64,000 nucleotides of DNA from assembly GCA_033439685.1 (NCBI GenBank), contig JAUEDM010000004.1, positions 2,108,001-2,172,000 of the forward strand, given 5' to 3'. The stretch comes from Apodospora peruviana (taxonomy: Eukaryota > Ascomycota > Sordariomycetes > Sordariales > Lasiosphaeriaceae). Below, in pieces: positions 44,477-55,500 of this stretch. The position numbers and the translations under genes were made by a program. The notes under the pieces were generated by a model, which searched no databases, had not been told where the DNA came from, and was given only the letters and a program-made list of their open reading frames with translations. Positions within the stretch are counted from its first letter, which is position 1. Every line of letters begins with the position of its first letter.

Positions 44477-47400
44477 ATGACTCCTCCAGTCGACAACCCG
44501 GTCGCCGGCGTCGACAATGTCCGCCACCGCGGCGCGCATTCGTCCCCGGCGCACGAAAAGGCGTCGCCTGCTGCCCATGTTACACCGCCGATCGAGGAGC
44601 GCGACGGAGAGACAAGGGCCAAGAAGACATATGGACGCACTCCGGACGGAACCGGTATGGAGCGAGCCACCTCCTTAGTAGAAATTATTGCCGCAGGAGG
44701 CATGCTGACAGTGGGACATACGCAGTATTCGTCGTTCCCACGACCCATGACATGGTGTCGCAGTTGCTCGACCCCCGCGAACCCAAGAATCTCTCCGATG
44801 TTGCTGTGCTAGCTGTGCTCGCCCTTCACATTCTCGCCGCTTATTACCTTCCATCCAACCTCAAGCGGCCCATATTTGCCGCCATTTTTCTGTTCTGGCG
44901 AGCCTCGTACAATGTTGGGATTGGGTACCTCTTGACAGTCCAGTCAAAGTACAAGCTGCTGGTGACATGGGCCAAGAGGTGGAAGCTGTTTGAACACCCT
45001 TCGACCGGCAAGAATCCTCGTCCATGGCTGTATAAGCTGGTCAAGGAGGAGCTCGAGGCCAAAATCCCGGACGACTACAAGTTCGACGATGCACCTCTCG
45101 AGTACAACACGTGGCTTGTCTTTCGTCGTGTGGTGGACCTGATTCTCATGTGTGACTTTGTATCGTACTGCCTGTTTGCCATTGTCTGCGGCCACAAACC
45201 CGATGGAGAGTCGTTGGCCATGACGGTGGCGCGCTGGGGCACTGGTGTGGCGCTGGTCGGTTTCAATCTTTGGGTTAAACTGGATGCTCACAGAGTCGTG
45301 AAGGATTATGCATGGTACTGGGGCGGTAAGCTAATGGTCCATTCGTCAGGAGGGCCTGTTTTCTTCGAGACTAACTATCCTAGACTTTTTCTACCTCATC
45401 GAGCAGGAATTGACCTTTGACGGTGTTTTTGAGATGGCTCCTCATCCAATGTATTCCATCGGGTATGCCGGATACTATGGCATTTCCATGATGGCCGCAA
45501 GCTACGACGTGCTCTTCATCTCCATCCTTGCACATGCTGCCCAATTCGCTTTCCTGGCGATTGTCGAGAATCCCCATATCGAGAAGACATATAATCCGCC
45601 ACCACCGCGGGCTCGCGCTGAGTCCGTTCTATCGGAAGCAAGCAGCCAGACGCTAGACAGCTCGGCCGACGTTGTTGGAACGCCCATGAGGAGCAGAGAC
45701 ACTCCGAAGCCCGTTCACAACCTCTTGGGTCTCAAAAATCTCGATCTGTTTCGAACTACAGACTATTCTGTCCTGCTCCTAATAGGATATCTCGCGATGT
45801 TAACCATTGTTACGCCGAGCACGCCAATGTTCCAGACCCTCTTTGTAGCACACGCCATACTGTGGCGCCTATGGTATTCCGTGGGCTTAGGCGTCATCCT
45901 GACCATGCAGTCGAAGGAGAAGATGTTCACGAGACACTTTGTCAAATACGGTGAGAGCCCGGGGGAGGCATGGCGCCAGTGGAAGGGCATGTATCACTTG
46001 AGCAATGCGCTTTGCCATGCCTCGTTTATTGCCGCGTGCTGGAAGATGTACAACTTCCCTGAGGACTGGAACTATGGCTGGGTGCTCCTGAAGCACATTG
46101 TGGGCCTGAGCTTGATCGCACTCCAGATCTGGACCGCCACGAGCATCTATGAGTCCCTCGGCGAGTTCGGATGGTTCTACGGGGACTTCTTTTTCGATAG
46201 CACCGGAAAGCTTACGTACAAGTCCATCTACCGCTTTCTCAATAATCCCGAGCGTGTCATCGGTACTGCCGGGCTGTGGGGTGCTGCTCTCATTACCTGG
46301 AGTCGGGCCATTTTTATGATGGCTCTCATCGGACATATTCTGACCCTTGGGTTCATCTCATACGTGGAGAAACCACATATGCAGAAAGTGTACGGACGCA
46401 ACATTCGCGACGAGGCCGGCCTTACGAAGTTCATCAAACGCTCCCTGCCGCCCCCTGTCAAGGAATGGCAGATGAGCGTGGACAAGGTGTCGGATGAGAT
46501 CAAACACTTTGTTGACGAATTCGTCGAAATCGCCCGCTCCAGGCTGGCTGCCGGCTCTTCGACCATTGCGAGGGACACATCTGCTTTGTTCAACAAGTAC
46601 CCTGCTCGACTCACTCTCAGCCGGATCAGTCCCGACGTTGCCGGGTACGACCCAAAGCACTATTTATTATCTATGCAAGGCACACCTCTAGTCGGGGCGG
46701 ACGAGAAGGCTACTGGAAAGGAGAGCGCCGAGGCCCGTGTTCCTAAGGCTATCAAGACCCAGGTATTCGAGTACGGCGCGCCGATCCGGGTTAAGTGGAC
46801 AGCGCCGGCCAACCACAGCAAGAAGGACTGGATCGGGCTTTATATGGTGACGGATAACCGTTCAAGGGACACGACGGAGGTCCCTTCGCTTGGTCGTTGG
46901 GTTCCAGTGTGCCCGAGCCAGTATGACACAACCACCGACCAGGGCATTCTGACGTGGGACGAGCCTCTGGTGAAGCCTGCGTCCTCGGACGTGGATCTCG
47001 TCAGTGGCGAGATGGTCTTTGAAGGAGACAAGCTGTGGTGGACCCAGGGGATGTTTGAGTTCCGCTACCACCATGGCGGAGGCCATCACGTCATGTCCAT
47101 CTCGGAGCCATTCGAGGTCCGGGTTGGAAAGCTGTATGACGAAGATGCCGAAATTGACCCCAAGGCAGTGCACGAGAGCGACGTCGAGGTCGCGCTTTTA
47201 CCTATCGTCCGCAACTGCCTCGACCGCGACCCGGATATCGCGCCTAATACGGTGGACGAGCGGTTTGGCGGCCATGTGGAGAGAGACAGCAAATACGCTA
47301 GGAGAGTGGTCTATGCCATCCGTCAAATGTTTGGGATTGAGTTTGCGCCGGCGGTGGTTCCGGCCGACGGGACGGTTCAGAAGCTGGCATGGAGGATATG

Positions 47401-47561
47401 CAACGCCAAGCAGGTTCTTGTACGTGATCTTTGGTTCAGTGGTTTATTGACGAAATTATGCTAACCTAGCTATTTGAAACTCACAGGCACCTTATAGCAT
47501 GTCGCATTCTTCAAACGGGCCGTCAACGCCAGTAACCGAGAAGTTTCCCGAGGGATTGTAG
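44477..47561 (+). CDS. CHO2: Phosphatidylethanolamine N-methyltransferase Cho2
   Basis: Four exons, 44477-44654, 44726-45325, 45384-47419 and 47487-47561, sum to 2889 nt (962 aa). After a disordered N-terminus the protein has FVVPTTHDMVSQLLDPREPKNLSD, then many membrane segments in two homologous halves. Each half carries the methyltransferase signature region with DFFYLIEQELTFDGVFEMAPHPMYSIGYAGYYG and, later, FVKYGESPGEAWRQWKGMYHLSN. The C-terminal lumenal or cytosolic domain reads HSKKDWIGLYMVTDN and FRYHHGGGHHVMS. The final 24-residue exon ends TPVTEKFPEGL. Cho2 performs the first methylation of phosphatidylethanolamine with S-adenosylmethionine in the ER, towards phosphatidylcholine. Length and architecture match the ascomycete family. 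The last exon is short and relies on a good acceptor (CTCACAG). Confidence 0.96.
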
Positions 47562-48077
47562 AACTGGCGAGGCGAGGGTTTTGTGTCTGAGTATGGTTGT
47601 GGATAGGCAGGATTGAGATGCGTCCGGCTAGAGGACATTTAGAAATATGAGATAGCATAGCCGAGGGTCATTGGTGCATATCTCAGTAGCGAGTTTCGGG
47701 TTTAAGGAGCAAGGGGTTGCTTGTGTTGAAGAAGTCAGCCCTCGGACGACGTTAGCGAGCTATTGCAGACGATCGATCTGTTAGGCATTTTCCAGAAAGT
47801 GATAGACTGGGTTTACTGGCAAGCGAATGAACTGGTTTATAGCTTGCGGATTATGAACTAAAATGTTCTGTTCTTTGCTGTTGACATCTCGATGATTTTG
47901 TTAGATATGGTTGACGTTAGCGCTTGCTTGTATTTGAGCCAAGATGGAAATGAATACTAGGAATGTCAGATAAATAGGGAAATTAAAAACGATCGCTTTA
48001 TTAGATCCAAACAATGAGTGACTGGCTATTAAACTATAGTTAGGAATCATGAAGAATGGAAAAGAAAAAAAGGAAGG
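47562..48077. other. CHO2 3' region
   Basis: About 500 bases downstream of CHO2, increasingly A/T-rich, with no frame of interest before the tRNA gene. Confidence 0.5.
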
Positions 48078-48082
48078 AAAAA
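48078..48082 (-). terminator. RNA polymerase III terminator of tRNA-Gln
   Basis: A T5 run on the minus strand, beginning 5 nt after the tRNA 3' end, fits a Pol III terminator. Confidence 0.75.
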
Positions 48083-48086
48083 TATA

Positions 48087-48175
48087 GGTCGTGCCCGGGT
48101 TCGAACCGGGGTTACTGGAAGGGATGATTTTGATGTAATCAAAATCCAGAGTGATAACCACTACACTACACAACC
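48087..48175 (-). tRNA. tRNA-Gln (anticodon UUG) with an 18-nt intron
   Basis: The minus strand folds into a full cloverleaf. The acceptor GGTTGTG pairs with CACGACC, the D-arm is GTGTAGTGGTTATCAC, the anticodon stem is CTGGA/TCCAG, and the T-arm CCCGG TTCGAAC CCGGG carries a canonical B box. The 25 bases between the anticodon stem strands exceed the usual 7 by 18, so an intron sits after position 37. The anticodon loop reads TTTTGA, giving TTG. The intron contains ATCAAAAT, complementary to ATTTTGAT around the anticodon, so precursor RNA can form the extended hairpin that tRNA endonuclease recognises. The D-arm and loop match known fungal tRNA-Gln. Confidence 0.95.
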
Positions 48176-48703
48176 ATTTCTGGGCGAATGTGATTTGTTG
48201 CCCCTTAGTTTCGGGAACTATGGTAATATCTTAGCTGAACGCCCCACTCATTCAGTGGTTAGTTAGGGTTAGGGTCCCTTCTAAGTGCTCCCGCCCTCTG
48301 GTGTCTCCAATTGCACGCCTCCGTTGCGTGTGAAAACGGACAGCTTTCAGGGGTAGCTGCGATGGCTGCAGTGATATACTGATCTGTTGATGCAGTTACT
48401 GTGATTGGTTGGTATGGTAAGGGCATTACAGACACATTCAAACTTTTATGCTCGTCTTGACTTGTTTGGCACCATTCATAAGTGTTGTCGGAAAAGGGGC
48501 CATGGGATAGGGGTTTGTAAATGGATGCGTAGGTACCTACTACCTCTGAATAGGTAGAGCTGGAATGGAATGCAAATCGCTTAATCGAGCGGAGATATCG
48601 CTCTGATTGATACCTAGTTTAAATTCATCTTGTTCTATTATAAAAGCTGTAGCTAAGCCATGGACGACCGTGTTGAATATCGTATTTACAAGCTACATCT
48701 CTT
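48176..48703. other. Intergenic region tRNA-Gln/dehydrogenase
   Basis: About 530 bases. Contains a TTAGGG repeat pair (listed separately), TAGGTACC-like motifs near 48530, and no gene. Confidence 0.5.
48263..48274 (+). repeat. Telomere-like motif, (TTAGGG)2
   Basis: Two TTAGGG units in tandem, 88 nt upstream of the tRNA 5' end. TTAGGG is the telomere repeat of filamentous fungi, but two units can arise by chance or be a binding site for a telobox-type factor. Confidence 0.6.
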
Positions 48704-50024
48704 TTACGTCGATTTCTTGTGCAATACACCAGCGCCGGCCTGTATAGGTGTTAGCAAATCACCCGAGACTCCTTAAAATGAGGGAACTCACCTGATGACT
48801 GGGGAAGATCAACGTATCAGCAACCACAACATTCTCCCTCCTCCCTGCGACAAAGACGACCACTTCTGCAATGTCGTCCGGCGTCAGGGGATCGCATCCG
48901 CTACATAAGGCAGAGACTCAGGTCAGAAACATGCGCCAATCAGAAGGATCTCAAGCCGGAACTTACGCATAAACGGCATCCGCCTTGGCTTTGTCTCCGT
49001 AGAAGCGGACAACAGAGAACTCCTATCAAGTCATCATTAGTTAGCTGGGTATCTAACCCGACACAGCAGTCTTGACTGAATAGAGAGAGAGAGAGAGAGA
49101 GAGAAGACATACCGTCTCGACCTGGCCGGGATCAATCTCCATTACACGGATGCGCGTGGCAATCAGCTCCTTCCGCAAGCTCTCGGAGAAGCTTCGGACG
49201 GCGGCCTTGGTGGCGCAGTAGATGCTGCCACCAGCGTAGGGCTCGCGGCCGGCGATGCTACCGATGTTGATGATATCGCCGGCGCCGCCCTCGGTCCCGC
49301 GGGCTTTGAAGATGGGCAGCACGGCCTGGGTCATGTTGATCAGCCCGGTCACGTTGGTGTTGAACATGACATTGATGTCCTCTTCGGCTATTTCAGGTGC
49401 CTTTGCGACTGTTCGGGGAATATTAGCACAAGTCTTTGTTCTGGTGTAGAGAGATGATTGTTGTGAGTCTTGGAATATATAAAAGATGCCGTAATTACCT
49501 CCTTTTACTAGGCCTCTATTACCCGACTTAAGTCAGTCAATTACTTTGGGTAGGTATATGAAATGGTAAAGTGACAGTTACGCATTATTCACCAGCACAT
49601 TGATATCCCTAAACTCGTCGGGCAGACCAGGCACGAACGCCCTCACCTCGTTGGGGTTGCTGACGTCGAGCTTGACGGGGAGTACCTTGACGCCGTCGCC
49701 GACTTCTTGGTTGATCTTTGCGGCGACCTCGTTGAGGGTGTCGATGCGCCGGGCCGTGAGGACGAGCTTCAGGTTCTTGGGGGCTGTGCGCGCAAACTCA
49801 AAGGCGACGCTCCGGCCAATGCCCGACGACGCGCCTGTAATGACGATGGTCTTGCCCTCGAGGCGCTTGGCCATGGCGGATGTTGACATTTTGAAAGAGG
49901 CGGGAAAGGGAGATGACAGTACGGATACTCGGGATTGGAAGAGCACCGGCAGTAGTAGCGAACGGTTCAAGTTATGGAGACGACGATTTGGTGTTGATAG
50001 TAAATGTCTTGCTGTTGAAAACAT
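48704..50024 (-). CDS. Short-chain dehydrogenase/reductase (YMR226C/YdfG-like)
   Basis: Six exons: 49582-50024, 49499-49515, 49113-49408, 48967-49022, 48792-48900 and 48704-48739. Together they give 957 nt, 318 aa. The classical SDR signs are present: GASSGIG cofactor loop (about 64-70), VNNA|G completed by a 17-nt micro-exon, catalytic Ser in INIGSIAG (about 204) and YCATK (Tyr about 217, Lys about 221), then DPGQVET. The C-terminal part with RFYGDKAKADAVYAGCDPLTPDDIAE matches NADP-dependent serine/3-hydroxy-acid dehydrogenases such as yeast YMR226C. Substrate is not certain. The first 45 residues are Arg-rich with no acidic residues, a possible mitochondrial presequence; internal Mets at 46 and 51 would give a cytosolic form. 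It lies tail-to-head with the MFS gene on the same strand. Confidence 0.9.
49082..49105. repeat. (GA)n microsatellite in an intron of the dehydrogenase gene
   Basis: About 11 GA units lie just past the donor of the intron 49023-49112, on the intron side of the 49113-49408 exon. Copy number may vary among isolates. Confidence 0.9.
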
Positions 50025-50475
50025 GGGACGGATATATGATGACCGTTGTTAAGGTATTGCTGATGCTCTTCCTGCATAATATTGGTACCTGATTACACTT
50101 GATTACTTGATGGTATCATACCTAGGTATCTTAGGTATCGTATCGGGTGGTTGCGGTTTGGAAGCCGCAGCGTTGCCCCGCACCAGCGGAGTCGCAGCGG
50201 CGATAACGGGATGACCTCTTCGGCTTCAAATCCAATCCATCAGTTCCCGTCTCCTTGGGAAACTGTTCTCCCCACAAATACCCCGCGCTCACGCCATCTT
50301 AGTGTCTACTATGCAAGGGAATAAGCTGAACAATTGTCTATCAACTCTACCAAAATAAACCAACCAAACCCATAAAGCGCCGGTTGCTATGCTGAGATGA
50401 CCATAATCCAAAAATATCGACTGTCCAGAAAATGAAGGGGGAAAAAGGGGGCCAGACTGAGGTCAGAACAGGAAC
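50025..50475. other. Intergenic region dehydrogenase promoter/MFS 3' end
   Basis: 450 bases. Holds the dehydrogenase upstream sequence, with TAGGTATC repeats near 50120, and the 3' UTR of the transporter. No gene. Confidence 0.5.
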
Positions 50476-52514
50476 TCAAGGTAGAATGTTATTAGCCTGT
50501 CTCTCCCTAACAGCGCGTCTTCTTTCCTCCTCCTGCCGATGCTGCTCCCGCACCTGATCCGCGATCGGCAATCGGTTGCGCCTGTAGGCACCCAGGGTGC
50601 ACACCGTGCCCAGCGCCAGCACTGCGCAGCACACAATCATGTCCTCACGGAGCGCCGAGGTATACGCATGTCTGACTGCTCCTTGCTGTTCCGGCGAGAG
50701 ACTTGATGTCACCGAGGCCAGATGGGAGAGCTGTTCGGCCGGAAGGACGCCGGCCAGCTCAGACCGCGTGTTGACGCCCAGAATCGCCGACGACGCGGCG
50801 ATGCCAATGCTCCCACCGAGAATCCGGACTTGAGCAACGATTCCTTGGGCGCTTGCATGTTCCCTCATAGTCGACTCAATGTTGGCCAGCATCGTCGACG
50901 CCGTGGCTGAGAACCCGAACCCCAGCCCAATAAAGACAAGAAAGCCCAACGACTTGGCTTCGTACGGCCGCTCGTCCGAGACGGTGGTCTCGGCGGCGCA
51001 CCCGATAATGAGCAAGACGCACCCGGCCATCAGCGTCTCGAAGAGCCTGTTCCTGTTGCCGTTGAGAGCGCCGGCGGCCGTGCTCCCGATTGCGGCCCCG
51101 GCCAGCATGGGAAGCATCATGAGACCCGCCTCGAGGGCCGACTTACCGTTGACGACCTGGAACCGGGTCGGGAAGACGTAGAGCGAGAGCAGGTAAGGGA
51201 AGCCCATGCACACCGTGTTGAGGACGGTAGCCGTATAGACTCCGTTGCGTAACAGGATTAGCGGGACTGCGGCGGCCATTTTGTCACTGCGCCGACGGTC
51301 AATGTAGTACTGCCAGGCGAGAAGGGCGACAAAGCTCGCTATCCCCAGTATTAGGGGTGCCAGGAAGTCGGCTCGGGACCATTGATCGCTCTCGATGCCC
51401 GCGTCTTGGAAGGGGAAGACGATGAGCACCGCTGATGCGATGCTGTTGAGTAGCAGTTGTGTCAGTAAGGTATCTTGTTAATGAACCAAGTGAGAGAGAA
51501 TCAGACTCACAGCAGAAACGAGCCAAGAAAGTCGACCTCCTTCCAAGCCCTCCTCTCAAGGAGGGGTAGGTACTTCTTGTCTGGCCATGTCAAGAAAAAC
51601 AGCAAAGCTGAGGCACTACCCACAGGGCCACTAGAAAAAGAAAAATATCGGTTAGATAACACGTAGTCTTGGGGCACCAACGGCGAAAGTAGGTTACGTA
51701 CTTGATCCAAAACACCCATCTCCAGCTTGCATACTCGGTAAGGATACCGCCCAGGACGGGGCCCAAGACACCCGCGATGGCGAGAACGACACCAACGAAA
51801 GCGGCAATAATCTTTTTTTGGTCGTTTGACGCAAGTTCAGGGAAAATGATCATAGTAAGACTATAAAGACCCGAGCCCCCAATGCCCTGAAAGGCCCGGC
51901 AAACAATCAGCTGCTGGAGATTCTGGCTGAAGCCGCAGCCCAGCGAAAAAGCGATGAAGATAAAGTAGGCCGCCAAGAAAGCCGCTTTCCTGCCGACGAC
52001 GTCGGATACCCGCGCAAACAGGACGCCGCAGCTGAGAAACGCGAGCGTGTAGGCCAGCGCGACCCAGTTGATGGTCCCGATCTCGTGGAACTCGGCCGCA
52101 ATCGTAAACAGGCTTGTGGCCACAATGGACGAGTCCAGCATGGCGAGGAACAAGCCGAATCCTAGACTGGACGATGGGGTGGAGTCGTGTGGTCAGTGTT
52201 GATTTATTCATGATGATGTTGTTGTTGTTGTTGTCTGTGCCGTTGTGTTGCGGCTTGGTTGGGGGAAGGTTGAACAGCACTCACCCCGTTCCTAGCATGA
52301 GGAACCGCAGTCTTGGTAGCTCTGGGATGGCAAGGCCGTCTTCCTTCTTCTCGCCATGGCTGGTAGTGGGATCACCTTGTTGTTGTCCTGGAATAGGTCC
52401 CTTCTCTGTGTCTTGCAGATCACCCGCTTCGGCAGTGGTTGGTGGTGCATCCTCGCCGGAATAGAGTCCTGCAACAGGGCCAGATGATGAAGGCTGTTGA
52501 TGATCTCCCGCCAT
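50476..52514 (-). CDS. MFS transporter, DHA2-type multidrug efflux family
   Basis: Four exons: 52285-52514, 51702-52166, 51511-51630 and 50476-51442, total 1782 nt, 593 aa. A hydrophilic N-terminus of about 80 residues precedes the first helix with FLAMLDSSIVATSL. Motif A appears as FARVSDVVGRK, and motif C-like AGVLGPVLGG and FWINGPVG follow. The many hydrophobic segments suit a 14-helix drug:H+ antiporter. The C-terminal tail is basic and Arg/Glu-rich. Related fungal members export toxins, azoles or secondary metabolites; the substrate here is unknown. The exon junction choosing CCAG|TCTAGG, not CTAG|GATTC, is needed to keep frame and gives TGLGFGLFL. The next gene upstream is 5.8 kb away. 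Confidence 0.9.
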
Positions 52515-55500
52515 CCGTATGGCTCGGGTCTGTCAAACAAAACTGACTGTGGTTGGAAATAAGAGATAGACAACTAGTTTACCGTCATCTATGTGTATAT
52601 TTTGGGTTTCGTTGAGAGTCGTAAGAGGTAAGCATTGTGAAATAGAGGAATGTCTGGTCCTCGAAGGGAATCATATATGCTTTGCGTGAACAGCTTGATC
52701 ACAGGCAAAAATTCAGAGAGAGTGTGAGAAGAAGCGAATGCGAGGAAGAGCAGCGTCATCGTCTTCCGCCGCTGAGATGGTTTGTCAGATTAGAGTAGAG
52801 TTCCATCGTATACTTCCACCAGTTGTCGGCTCCTTCGGACCCCAGCCCACTCATATCGACAACTAGCAACAAAAAAAGGTAGTCCTACAGCCGAATGCGA
52901 GACTCTGACTGTGCATGCTCACAACCCAACAACGTATACTCAAGCCCTCGATGGCACCTTGTTGATGCGAGATCAGGTGGGTTGGGCCGCTTGGCTTAAG
53001 TCCAAAGCTTGATTCTCCTGTGGCCTGGTTGTGGGAGTTGGTTGAGAGGAAGGAGTTGAAGCTCGTTGGTTTCTCGCACTCGCACTCGCTAAAGTACCTA
53101 ACGATTGCTGCGCTTATGATTGATTGGTCGCTTTATTGCTGACTTCAAGTTGGATCCCTTCTGGCGGGAAAAAGTGGAAAGGGATAGGGTTAGGGTTATA
53201 CAGAAGATTGAACAAGTACGGAGTACCAGTCTTTGGATGGTGCAAAATACCTGGCCATGATAGCTCTGTTGCCAAGTACACTACGTTCTTAAAGTCAACT
53301 TTGTTCATTAACAATAAAGAAGTATCGAAACGAAGGATGTTATGAACACCATCTCCTTCCTTGGGCGATTTGTCAACGCATCATCTTCTCTGAATCGCTC
53401 CCTTGGTCACCAAAATAGGTAGTTCACAAACTATTTCCTCACCAGTCATGTTCATCCCTTCAAAACGGAGCAATCTCTCCAGTCAGGACATAGCGTTCCC
53501 CAGCCGTCAAGTTTCTCTCTTGGTCTCTTCCTCCGTATTCACTTGACTGATTTAGGTTTCGGTCTCGCAGTGACCATGCCGAGCACCATTCTGATGAGGC
53601 GTTTCAGGTGAAGATGTCTCGTGCGGAGAAGAGACCGTGAATGAACAAAACAAAACAACCTAGTGAGTAAAAGACGATATAAGAAAACTTCTGACAAACA
53701 ACTTACAAAACAAGACGACACAGGTGTTCTCGGCCGCGAAAGGACCAGATCCGCATAACCATAAATGTCGGTCGTCAGCCGCCCCGGGGGCAGGTAGGCG
53801 GCCGTCCACGACAGACAACGAGCCGCTCTTCAGGATTGCGGACGTAGAGCACGGACTTATAGCTGGAAGATATACAGGAGAGATGCCGTCTTTCTGACAA
53901 GGAAACGCTACAAGTTTTCAGCTGCCCAGATATAGCTCCAGTCGCCCGCCATCGCCAACAAACAAAACAAAACAGCCACACATCATATGTCCGTGCAACC
54001 AGCCATTTGGCACTCCTGCGACTGCGCTGCATTGTGCTGTTGCTTCTGCCGTGCTAGGTGACTTAGATATATATGTAGGTGAGATAGGTAGCAATGGAAG
54101 TTGTGTGCACAGAAGCTGCAAAGAAGGACCTGAAACACGTTTCAGGGACTCTGTAGCTTTCTAGTTGCGTCGTCGAATGAAATCTGATCAAGTCAACTTT
54201 TCAGTCGAAACATTCACCAGTCACACACTTTTTTGTCCTGCTGAGAGGATGAAGCTATACGAAAGCATAGAGAGACATTGTGTATGTGCGGATAGGTGGA
54301 TGACGAGAGGATGGATAGGTTAAACGCCTTGGCAGATGATGCGCCGCACCACATCGATCGTCGGACGACAGACGCATCGCGCCTCCCCATTGCTTTTGTC
54401 TAATGATTGAGTCGAAAAGATTTGAAATAGAAACACAGGAATCGTCGTTTGGTAACCTGGGGTTTGGCAAATGCGGGGGATGAACCTCTACCAGCAAATA
54501 CCGGGAGGTGCGTGTTTCTTCACGATTCAACCAAATATCCTGCCTTACAACACCAAGACTCGTGCGAGATAAAAAGATACAAACTTGGTGGGCTGGTGTA
54601 CAACCATAGTACATTTTGGAGAAATGGCCTGGCACCAGACTCAGATAAACAGTGGTTGAGCTGCGGATGACGCGAGAGTATGCTCTTCCTTGCTCTTGTT
54701 AGTACGGTAAACCTGTGTTCCACGAAACGTGGATGTGGCCGAACACCTTTATGCTTTGGATGTGGCGGACATCCTATAACACCAATTTGCTATGCCGGTG
54801 CAGTTGCCGACTTGTGTGATGTGATTCAGGTGTGCGCCGCCCCAGGACAAAAACCTCCGTCCAACCACAACTGACGGGAAAGCCAGTCCAGGCCCGGGCC
54901 TCGGACCTGTGGACGGGAGTTGGTGGGTGGGACCTCCGGACCCCCGTAGACAAACCCGGAGACGGACGGAGCTAGATCGCTCACCTCCGACGGACGGGAC
55001 CGGGATGAATTGAATTGCGAATGTGATGAGGTATCCGGGCGTGCAGGCAGCTCGCAAGGCCAGCCCAACAGAGAAAAGCCTTGGCATGCCGTGTAAGTCA
55101 TGCCGTCTAATGCTATGCCGACGGATGCAAACTCGGTGTTTGGTCTGTCAACCCCTCCCCGCATTACGGAAAGCCGGTTGTGGTGGAGAAGGAAGCCCAA
55201 GTTTACGGGAGATAGGTTCATCGCTGTGGTACAGAATGTGGAGGTGCACGGTAAATAAACGGCAGTGCGAACCAAAACCGTTTCCCTCTGTCTTTGAGGA
55301 ATCTCGGGTGGGCGTACCAGTAAATAATGACGTGTGGCACCCATTGTCTATTGCCCTTTCATTCATCTACGCAATTCTTGGTTACGGCCAACCTTGAAGA
55401 GGCAGGTGTCTGTCGGTATTTCTCGGTGGTACCAAGGTTCGGAAGATGGATAAGGTCAAGGTGCATCCAGTACGGTAGAGACCGGAGACTTGCAACTTAC

